Shown piece after piece: positions 58,221-64,000 of a stretch of DNA of 64,000 bases (position 1 is the first letter of the stretch; each line of letters starts with the position of its first letter). The translations under genes and the position numbers were made by a program. This DNA comes from Mesorhizobium sp. CU3. Lineage in GTDB: Bacteria > Pseudomonadota > Alphaproteobacteria > Rhizobiales > Rhizobiaceae. The notes beneath the pieces were generated by a model. That model saw nothing but the letters and a program-made list of their open reading frames with translations. It had not been told where the DNA came from and ran no database searches. The stretch lies in the NCBI RefSeq assembly GCF_006442965.1, contig NZ_VFWX01000010.1, positions 207,579-271,578 of the forward strand, in the 5' to 3' direction.

Positions 58221-58841
58221 ATGGAATTCCTCACCACGCGCGACGAGCTGAGGACGATCTACAAGACGCCCCGGCCGACGGACGGCTCGATCCGCAAGGA
58301 ACTCAAATTCCTCGACGGCCATTGCCGCTCTTTCATCGGCAAGAGCCCCTTCGTGCTGATCGGCTCTTCCGACGGCGCCGGCAATGCCGACGTAACGCCC
58401 AAGGGCGACAAGCCCGGCTTCGCCGCCATCCTCGACAACTCGACCATCGCCATCCCCGACCGTCCCGGCAACAACCGGCTGGACACGCTGGAGAACATCA
58501 TCCGCAACCCGTCGGTCGGCTTGCTCTTCCTCATCCCCGGCATGAACGAGACGCTGCGCGTCAATGGCGATGCCCGCATCACCGCCGACGCGACCCTGCG
58601 CGAGCGCCTGGCCGTCGACGGCAAGGAGCCGCTCAGCGTCATCGTCGTCGCCGTCAAGGCCGCCTACATGCACTGCGCCAAGGCCTTCATGCGCTCCGAC
58701 CTGTGGAAGCCCGAAACCTGGTACGACCGCGCGAGCCTGCCGACGCTCGGCCAGATCATCCGCGACCAGCTGGCGCTGACGGAAAGTGCGGGCGACATCG
58801 ACCGGGAACTCGACGACGATTACCGGCAGACCATGTGGTAG
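58221..58841 (+). CDS. PPOX-type flavoprotein (pyridoxamine-phosphate oxidase fold)
   Basis: A 206-residue split-barrel FMN protein of the MSMEG_1061-like group. FVLIGSSDGAGNADVTPKGDKPGF and IAIPDRPGNNRLDTLENIIRNPSVGLLFLIPG are the FMN-contact stretches, and HCAKAFMRSDLW ends the barrel. The exact reaction is unknown. It starts 18 bp after yciB and may belong to the same transcript. Confidence 0.9.
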   Translation: MEFLTTRDELRTIYKTPRPTDGSIRKELKFLDGHCRSFIGKSPFVLIGSSDGAGNADVTPKGDKPGFAAILDNSTIAIPDRPGNNRLDTLENIIRNPSVGLLFLIPGMNETLRVNGDARITADATLRERLAVDGKEPLSVIVVAVKAAYMHCAKAFMRSDLWKPETWYDRASLPTLGQIIRDQLALTESAGDIDRELDDDYRQTMW

Positions 58842-58876
58842 GCTCGGGCACGACTCATCCGCAGCCCAGAATCCCC

Positions 58877-59401
58877 TTGATCGAACTCCTTGCCATATCG
58901 GGCAGCCTGCGCGCCGCCTCGACCAATTCGGCGCTGATCGCCGCGCTTGCCGCCAACGCGCCCGCCGGTTGCCGCATCACGATCCATGACGGTCTCGGCC
59001 GGCTGCCGATCTTCAACCCCGACGACGAAGGCGAGCGCACGCCGCCGGAAGCCGCGCGGCTGATCGAGGCCGTCACCCGGAGCGATGGCGTCATCGTCTC
59101 CTGTCCGGAATATGCGCACGGCGTTCCCGGCGGCATGAAGAACGCGCTCGACTGGCTGGTGTCGCGCGACGCCGCTGTCGGCAAGCCGGCGATGCTGGTG
59201 CACGCCTCGGCGCGCTCGCTCTATGCGCGCGCGGCGCTGGCGGAGATCATGCGCACCATGTCGTTTGCGATGTATGACGAAACGCTGGAGATCGCGCTGC
59301 TGGGCAAGAAGCGGGCGGAGATGGAAGCGATCCTCGGCGCAAACCGGCCGGCGATGCGCGACGCGGTGCAGGGCTTTGCAGGATTTATTGGCGGGCTGTG
59401 A
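58877..59401 (+). CDS. NADPH-dependent FMN reductase-like flavoprotein
   Basis: About 174 residues of flavodoxin-like fold: LLAISGSLRAASTNSALIAAL (FMN phosphate loop), SCPEYAHGVPGGMKNALDWLVS (flavin edge) and a C-terminal helix. The family reduces flavins, quinones or azo compounds with NADPH. No ATG fits: TTG at 58877 gives the best family start; GTG at 58835, overlapping the previous stop, is an alternative. It follows the PPOX gene, suggesting co-transcription. Confidence 0.82.
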   Translation: MIELLAISGSLRAASTNSALIAALAANAPAGCRITIHDGLGRLPIFNPDDEGERTPPEAARLIEAVTRSDGVIVSCPEYAHGVPGGMKNALDWLVSRDAAVGKPAMLVHASARSLYARAALAEIMRTMSFAMYDETLEIALLGKKRAEMEAILGANRPAMRDAVQGFAGFIGGL

Positions 59402-59422
59402 GCGGCCCTACCCTTTCCACCC

Positions 59423-59629
59423 CTACCCCTTTCGCAACGTCTCGACATCCGTCTTGCCGACATACCAGTCGCGCGCATTGACCTCCTCGAACACCACCCA
59501 GACGTCATCATTGCCGAGCCCGGTGGCGTCCATGATGGCCGCGGTGACCTTCTTGGCGATGTCAGCCTTCTTGCCGGCCGGATCGGCGGCGATCACTTCC
59601 TTGACGATGCGGATGTTGACGAATGGCAT
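59423..59629 (-). CDS. 4-oxalocrotonate tautomerase-family protein
   Basis: A 68-residue tautomerase fold. Pro2, which becomes the N-terminal catalytic Pro after Met removal, starts PFVNIRIVKE. The GGAGGACATC site precedes the ATG. DVWVVFEEVNARDWYVG closes the active site, though the usual Arg11 position is not obvious (IVKEVIAADP). Substrate unknown; convergent with the flavoprotein gene. Confidence 0.9.
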   Translation of the reverse strand: MPFVNIRIVKEVIAADPAGKKADIAKKVTAAIMDATGLGNDDVWVVFEEVNARDWYVGKTDVETLRKG

Positions 59630-59785
59630 GATGTCCTCCCTTTGAAGCCCGGCGGCCGGCGCCGGGAAGTTCTTTGGCTGTCCGCTCCGGCGTGCCCGGC
59701 GGCGGTTGCGGAAACCGCAGCGCGGCTGGCGCTGAGGGAATGCGCAGAAAGGCCAGAAACGGCCACAGAAGTGCTCGCAGCAGCC

Positions 59786-60706
59786 TCAAAAAGTCTTTGC
59801 TCCGTTCACCATCAGCCGCACCGAATAGAGCGACGTGGTGCCGGCGATGTAGAGGCAATTCAGCTTGCTGCCGCCGAAGACGCAGTTGGCGGTCACTTCC
59901 GGCACCTTGACCTTGCCGATGAGCGTGCCGTCCGGATCGTAGCAATGGATGCCGTCGGCGGCACTGGTCCAGATGCGCCCGTCGGCGTCGAGCCTGAAAC
60001 CGTCGAAAAGGCCGGCGGTGCAATCGGCGAAGACCTTGCCGCCCGAGATCTTCTTGCCGTGCTTGCCGACATTGAAGACGCGCATATGCGCCGGGTTGTG
60101 CTCGCCATGGGTGCGGCCGGTATCGACGACGTAGAGCTGGCTTTCGTCTAGCGAGAAGGCAAGCCCGTTCGGCCGCACCATGTCGGTGATGACGGCCTCG
60201 ATGCCGCCGGTTTCGGGATCGATGCGGTAGACATGGCAGGCGCCGATCTCGCTCTCGGCCTTGTTGCCTTCATAGTCGGTGTCGATGCCGTAGGTCGGGT
60301 CGGTGAACCAGATCGAGCCGTCGGAGCGCACGACGACGTCGTTGGGCGAGTTCAGCGGCTTGCCCTTCCATTTCTCGGCGAGCGTGGTGACCGAGCCGTC
60401 GAACTCGGTGCGGCTGACACGGCGGCCGCCATGCTCGCAGGTGACCAGCCTGCCCTGCCGATCGACGGTGTTGCCGTTGGAATTGCCGGAGGGCTGGCGG
60501 AAGACGCTGACGCTGCCGTCGGTCTCGTCATAGCGCAGCATGCGGTTGTTGGGGATGTCGGACCAGACCACATAACGGCCGGCGGCGAACCAGGCCGGAC
60601 CTTCCGCCCAGCGGCAGCCGGTGAACAGCTTTTCCACCTGCGCATTGCCGTTGAACAGGCGCGCGAAGCGCGGATCGAGAACTTCGTAATAATCTTCGGT
60701 CGCCAT
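59786..60706 (-). CDS. SMP-30/gluconolactonase family protein
   Basis: A 306-residue six-bladed beta-propeller of the SMP-30/gluconolactonase/LRE group. Metal ligands are suggested by EGPAWF (Glu), SPNDVVV (Asn-Asp), RPNGLAFS and DGFRLDADGRIW (Asp). The reaction is lactone hydrolysis, with sugar lactones as the usual substrate. No signal peptide. The ATG at 60706 is preceded by GGAG. The upstream gap holds the inverted repeat at 60889. Confidence 0.92.
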   Translation of the reverse strand: MATEDYYEVLDPRFARLFNGNAQVEKLFTGCRWAEGPAWFAAGRYVVWSDIPNNRMLRYDETDGSVSVFRQPSGNSNGNTVDRQGRLVTCEHGGRRVSRTEFDGSVTTLAEKWKGKPLNSPNDVVVRSDGSIWFTDPTYGIDTDYEGNKAESEIGACHVYRIDPETGGIEAVITDMVRPNGLAFSLDESQLYVVDTGRTHGEHNPAHMRVFNVGKHGKKISGGKVFADCTAGLFDGFRLDADGRIWTSAADGIHCYDPDGTLIGKVKVPEVTANCVFGGSKLNCLYIAGTTSLYSVRLMVNGAKTF

Positions 60707-60888
60707 GCTTACTCCTCCGGCACCAGGTGACGGCGGATCAAGCCAGTCCTAAGCCGATCTGGCAAGACGCGATACCTGCAATTTGTAAGACAAAACAGAT
60801 GAGAATTGCGTGAGGCCCGGCCCGCTCGGGGCCGGCGCGCGGCACATGACCCGTTAGAACTGGATTAACCGGCTATGCGCTGGCTGCA

Positions 60889-60926
60889 ATGGTGCATTGC
60901 AACATCTTTCTTTTGCGATGCACCAT
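60889..60926. promoter_or_regulatory. 14-bp inverted repeat upstream of a DUF1127 gene
   Basis: ATGGTGCATTGCAA (60889-60902) and TTGCGATGCACCAT (60913-60926) pair with one mismatch around 10 bases, 77 bp upstream of the DUF1127 ATG. It could be a LysR-type operator; VtlR controls DUF1127 genes in Brucella. Confidence 0.45.
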
Positions 60927-61002
60927 TCCTATGTCATGTTCGTAATCGTCAGGGAGGAACAACCAAGCCGAACCAGTTCGGCATAGAAGGAACCCTGTCA
61001 CC

Positions 61003-61167
61003 ATGTTCGACACTCTCGTCTCCCGCGCTCGCAACAGCATCGCCAAGCGCCGTCACTACAACCGCCTCGTCGCCGAAATCGAGAACCTGTCCAGCCGCGA
61101 TCTCGCCGATCTGCGCGCCGACCGTTCGGAAATGCTCTACCAGATCCACAAGCAGGTCTACGGCTGA
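61003..61167 (+). CDS. DUF1127 (YjiS-like) 54-residue protein
   Basis: Translation gives 54 residues: MFDTLVSRARNSIAKRRHYN, then RLVAEIENLSSRDLADLRAD and a short tail. This is the DUF1127 pattern, an Arg-rich helix followed by LxxLSxRDLADLRxDR. Short DUF1127 proteins of rhizobia bind RNA and influence growth and uptake. The reading frame is well formed, and an AGAAGGAA site is visible. Followed by a hairpin terminator at 61197. Confidence 0.85.
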   Translation: MFDTLVSRARNSIAKRRHYNRLVAEIENLSSRDLADLRADRSEMLYQIHKQVYG

Positions 61168-61196
61168 GCATAACGGCCTAGAGCCAACCTTCAGTA

Positions 61197-61225
61197 AGGC
61201 CGCCACGCCACCCGGCGGGCGGCCT
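61197..61225 (+). terminator. hairpin terminator after the DUF1127 gene
   Basis: AGGCCGCC and GGCGGCCT arms with a 13-base loop, then ACTTTGTTG. It ends at the stop of the convergent ligD gene and could serve both. Confidence 0.6.
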
Positions 61226-63722
61226 ACTTTGTTGCCAGCGGCGGCAAGTCCCTGGCAAATTCGTCGATCTCCGCCCACGGATCGCCCGAGGTCTCCAGCA
61301 GGCCCGGCAGCGAGGCGTAGTTCAGATCCTCCGGCGCATCGATCGCCTCCAGATCCGTCCAGCTGACCGGCGTCGAAGCCGGCAGATTGGTGCGGGCGCG
61401 CAGCGAATAGGGCGCAGCGGAGGTGTGGCCGCGCGCGTTGCGGTGGAAATCGATGAAGATGCGCTTCTTGCGGTTCTCCTTGCCCATCGTCGTGGTGAAG
61501 GTGTCAGGCGCGCTTGCGGCGAGCAAAGTCGAGATCGCGCTCGAAGCCTGATGCAGTTTCTTCCAGTTCTGCTTCCTGGTCACCGGCACGGTGATGTGGA
61601 TGCCCTTGCCGCCAGAGGTCTTGGCGAACGGCACCAGCCCGAGGCTTTCAAGCCCGGCCTTGATGTGGACCGCCGCCTCCACCACCTCGCGCCATGAAAT
61701 CCCCTCGCCCGGGTCGAGGTCGAAGACGATCTGGTCCGGCCTGTCGAGTTTCGAGCGATGCGTGCCCCAGGTGTGGAACTCGACCACTCCGAACTGCGCC
61801 AGCGCGAGATAGCCCTTGGCGTCCTCGACCGACAGATAGGTTTTCGTCTCGTTCTCCGAGTTGATGCTCTCGAACACCGCGACCGAAGGCGGCATGCCGG
61901 TGAAGGCGTGGCGCTGGAAGAAGCAGTCCTGCGGCTTGCCGGTCGGGCAGCGCACCAGCGACACCGGGCGGCCGATGATGTGCGGCAGCATGAAGTCGCC
62001 GACCAGCGCGTAATAGACGGCGATATCGAGCTTTGTCGGTCCGGTCTTGCCGAACAGCCGGCGCTCCGGATTGGTCACCCAGATTGTGGCCAGATCGGAT
62101 TCGGCAATCAGCCGCTTGCGCTTGATGGGAACCGGCGTGCTTAGCCCGCCGACATCGCGCAACCCGCGAAAAACGCCGTGGCGGATCGCATTGTCGCCGG
62201 TACGGTTCGAATAGCGGACGCGGGCCGACAGCAGCGGCTTCACCCAATGCATCTCGCGCATGATCTCGCGCGGCACCCCTTCGGGCGGGGTGGCGCCGGC
62301 CGTCATCCGCTCCAGCCGGGCGAGCAGATCGCGCGCCATGCCGCTGTCGAAGCCGGTGCCGACCTTGCCGCGGTAGTGCAATTCGCCATTCTCGAACTCG
62401 GCCATGCCGAGCGCCGCCAGCCCCTCGGCGCGGTCGGAGACCGTGTAGCCGGCGATGACGAAGTCGTCCGTCTTCTGCGCCTTGACCTTGGTCCAGCTTT
62501 TGGTGCGGCCGCTGATATAGATGGCGTCGACCCGCTTGGAGACGACGCCTTCCAGGCCGAGGTCCGACGCCTGGTCGTAAAGCCCCTGCCCGTCGCCCTC
62601 GACATGATCGCTGTATTGAATCGCGGCATTGGCGGCCTGGCCGGCGAGCAACTCGGCCAGCAACGCCTTGCGCTTTTGCAGCGGCGCCTTGCGCAGGTCC
62701 CAGCCGTCGAGATGCAGGAGATCGAAGGCGTAGAAATGCAGTTTACTGCCGGCGCCGGCCGACAGCGCATCCTGCAACAGCGCGAAGCGGGAAATGCCTT
62801 TCTCGTCCAGCACCATGATCTCGCCATCGATGATCGCCTGGCTCACCGGTAGCCTGGAAAAGGCCTGCGGAAGATCGCCATAGCGCTTCGTCCAGTCTAT
62901 GCCGCCGCGGGTGATCAACCGCACCTCGCCGTCCACGACATGCGCCATGGTGCGGTAGCCATCGAACTTTATTTCGTGCAGCCAGGTCTCGCCCGTGCGC
63001 TCACCAGGATCGTCACCACCCGGCGGCTTCGGCACCTGTGTGGCAAGCTGCGGCTCGATGCGCGCGGGCGGATCGGCTTTCACCGCGCCGGGCAGCGCGC
63101 CAGGCTTCAGCGAACCTTGCTTCGGCGGCAGGCGTTCCCGCTTCTTCGGCGGCGCCACCAATTCCTCGATGCGGCGGCCGGATTTCACGCTTTCCGGCCG
63201 TGCTTCGAGAATGTCGAGGTCGGTGTCGGAGGCGAGGTCGCGCTCCTTGAACAGGAGCCAGTTCTTCTTGTTCGCGTCCTCACCGGGCTTCGGCTTCAGC
63301 CGCGTCAGCATCCAGCCGCCATTCAGCTTTTCGCCCGCCAGGCGGAACTTGAAGGCCCCGGTGCGCAAGCTCTTTTCGACATCCTCCATCGGCGCCCAGG
63401 TGCCGGTGTCCCAGACGATCATCGGCCCGCCACCATATTCGCCCTCGGGGATGACGCCCTCGAAATCGATATATTCGATCGGATGGTCCTCGGTCTCGAC
63501 GGCAAGCCGCTTGTCGGCCGGATTCAGCGACGGCCCGCGCGGCACCGCCCAGCTTTTCAGCACGCCGGCGACTTCGAGGCGCAGATCATAGTGGTCGGCA
63601 GTGGCGTGATGCTTGTGGACGACGAAGCGGTTGCCGCCCACGCCGGCTGTACCACCGGCAGGCTCCGGGGTGCGGGAGAATTCGCGCTTGGCGCGGTAGG
63701 GTTTGAGGTTGGCGGGCGGCAT
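61224..63722 (-). CDS. ligD: ATP-dependent DNA ligase D (LigD)
   Basis: An 832-residue three-domain LigD in the order 3'-phosphoesterase, ligase, polymerase. The PE domain spans about 1-165 (FVVHKHHATADHYDLRLEV, PEGEYGGGPMIVWDTGTW). The ligase has Lys252 in HEIKFDGYRTM as the adenylated residue, with DGEIMVLDEKG and LEGVVSKR. The C-terminal polymerase/primase part has FQRHAFTG, DQIVFDLDPGEG and TSGGKGIHI. It works with Ku in end joining. The start at 63722 is preceded by GCGAGG; the longer frame to 63836 runs into a repeat and is rejected. Confidence 0.96.
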   Translation of the reverse strand: MPPANLKPYRAKREFSRTPEPAGGTAGVGGNRFVVHKHHATADHYDLRLEVAGVLKSWAVPRGPSLNPADKRLAVETEDHPIEYIDFEGVIPEGEYGGGPMIVWDTGTWAPMEDVEKSLRTGAFKFRLAGEKLNGGWMLTRLKPKPGEDANKKNWLLFKERDLASDTDLDILEARPESVKSGRRIEELVAPPKKRERLPPKQGSLKPGALPGAVKADPPARIEPQLATQVPKPPGGDDPGERTGETWLHEIKFDGYRTMAHVVDGEVRLITRGGIDWTKRYGDLPQAFSRLPVSQAIIDGEIMVLDEKGISRFALLQDALSAGAGSKLHFYAFDLLHLDGWDLRKAPLQKRKALLAELLAGQAANAAIQYSDHVEGDGQGLYDQASDLGLEGVVSKRVDAIYISGRTKSWTKVKAQKTDDFVIAGYTVSDRAEGLAALGMAEFENGELHYRGKVGTGFDSGMARDLLARLERMTAGATPPEGVPREIMREMHWVKPLLSARVRYSNRTGDNAIRHGVFRGLRDVGGLSTPVPIKRKRLIAESDLATIWVTNPERRLFGKTGPTKLDIAVYYALVGDFMLPHIIGRPVSLVRCPTGKPQDCFFQRHAFTGMPPSVAVFESINSENETKTYLSVEDAKGYLALAQFGVVEFHTWGTHRSKLDRPDQIVFDLDPGEGISWREVVEAAVHIKAGLESLGLVPFAKTSGGKGIHITVPVTRKQNWKKLHQASSAISTLLAASAPDTFTTTMGKENRKKRIFIDFHRNARGHTSAAPYSLRARTNLPASTPVSWTDLEAIDAPEDLNYASLPGLLETSGDPWAEIDEFARDLPPLATK

Positions 63723-63757
63723 CAGGGCCTCGCCAATGACAAAGGCCGAGTTCCTTC

Positions 63758-63917
63758 GCGCCCCCCTCTGTCCTGCCGGACATCTCCCCCACAAGGGGGG
63801 AGATTGGATATCGCGCAGGCTTTCGCCAATCGCCAAAGTTCAAGGAAGAGCGCCACGGACGAAGCTGCTGATCTCCCCCCTTGTGGGGGAGATGTCCGGC
63901 AGGACAGAGGGGGGCGC
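63758..63917. repeat. 47-bp perfect inverted repeat, two facing repeat copies
   Basis: Left arm 63758-63804 and right arm 63871-63917 are exact reverse complements (47 bp) around a 66-bp centre. Each arm contains CTGCCGGACATCTCCC and a smaller hairpin. The left arm plus centre resemble the repeat at 40959-41035. Confidence 0.85.
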
Positions 63918-64000
63918 TGTCCCGCCAGCCTTGCCCGGATCATCCGTGAGAACTCAATCGTCAATCGCCGGCGTCAATTCCAACTCGGCCGGGCTCAACC
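63918..64000. other. window edge, no supported feature
   Basis: Repeat flank and 80 bp of GC-rich DNA. I see no start codon with a ribosome-binding site and no recognisable protein in either direction. Confidence 0.4.

Noticed and set aside
60956..60980. EcfG promoter upstream of the DUF1127 gene
   Set aside because: GGAAC is present but the -10 part at the right distance reads TTCG, not CGTT.
63723..63836. N-terminal extension of LigD
   Set aside because: The extra 38 residues are translated from the intergenic repeat and are absent from the LigD fold; ATG 63722 has a better ribosome-binding site.

Overview
The window looks like chromosomal DNA of a GC-rich alphaproteobacterium in the Rhizobiales, most likely Mesorhizobium or a close Phyllobacteriaceae relative. 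The grounds are an Omp19-type lipoprotein, DUF982, DUF6894 and DUF1127 small proteins, general-stress (EcfG-type) promoters, a Ku/LigD repair pair, RIME-like intergenic repeats and the dapF-mtaB-ftsY-yciB block. The genus is inferred from gene content; no rRNA or tRNA gene is visible.

Positions 1-10,600 hold small stress-related and hypothetical genes: a PAS/HWE-type histidine kinase, a cold-shock protein, CsbD, YciE (DUF892) and YihY/BrkB proteins, a Crp-type regulator, and microproteins including a 57-residue zinc-knuckle protein. Three small genes in the whole window (3967, 4818 and 53284) sit behind perfect GGAAC-N16-CGTT promoters. Positions 10,800-14,600 carry an Lrp regulator divergent from azlCD, then a PAS-PAS-GGDEF-EAL protein.

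Positions 14,691-25,950 form a catabolic island. Two diaminopropionate ammonia-lyase paralogues are each followed by a different M20-type amidohydrolase. An Lrp regulator, a complete branched-chain amino-acid-type ABC transporter and a GntR regulator with two identical palindromic sites complete it. A shared DNA element lies 59 bp upstream of both lyase genes. I infer import, deacylation or decarbamoylation, and lyase cleavage of N-substituted 2,3-diaminopropionates, which are plant non-protein amino acids.

Positions 26,000-42,600 are mixed accessory and housekeeping metabolism: an SDR pseudogene, a His/Lys-rich exported protein, an SDR without the usual Tyr/Lys, a degenerate trypsin-like PDZ protein beside a LysR gene, a YghU-type GST, an aminotransferase, a cytosine-deaminase-like amidohydrolase, GFA and isochorismatase-like proteins, an amidase and a membrane-anchored WD40 protein.

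Positions 42,942-43,501 hold the most striking feature: four tandem genes for 28-33-residue peptides with a shared leader that matches lasso-peptide leader spacing. Their C-terminal cores lack the acidic ring residue, and no modification enzymes are nearby. Positions 43,700-64,000 hold an SdrD-B-like protein, exonuclease III, Ku with a TPR protein, ZapE, Omp19, dapF-mtaB-ftsY-yciB, small flavoproteins, a DUF1127 protein and DNA ligase D. At least five families of palindromic intergenic repeats are scattered through the window; one lies in frame inside ftsY.
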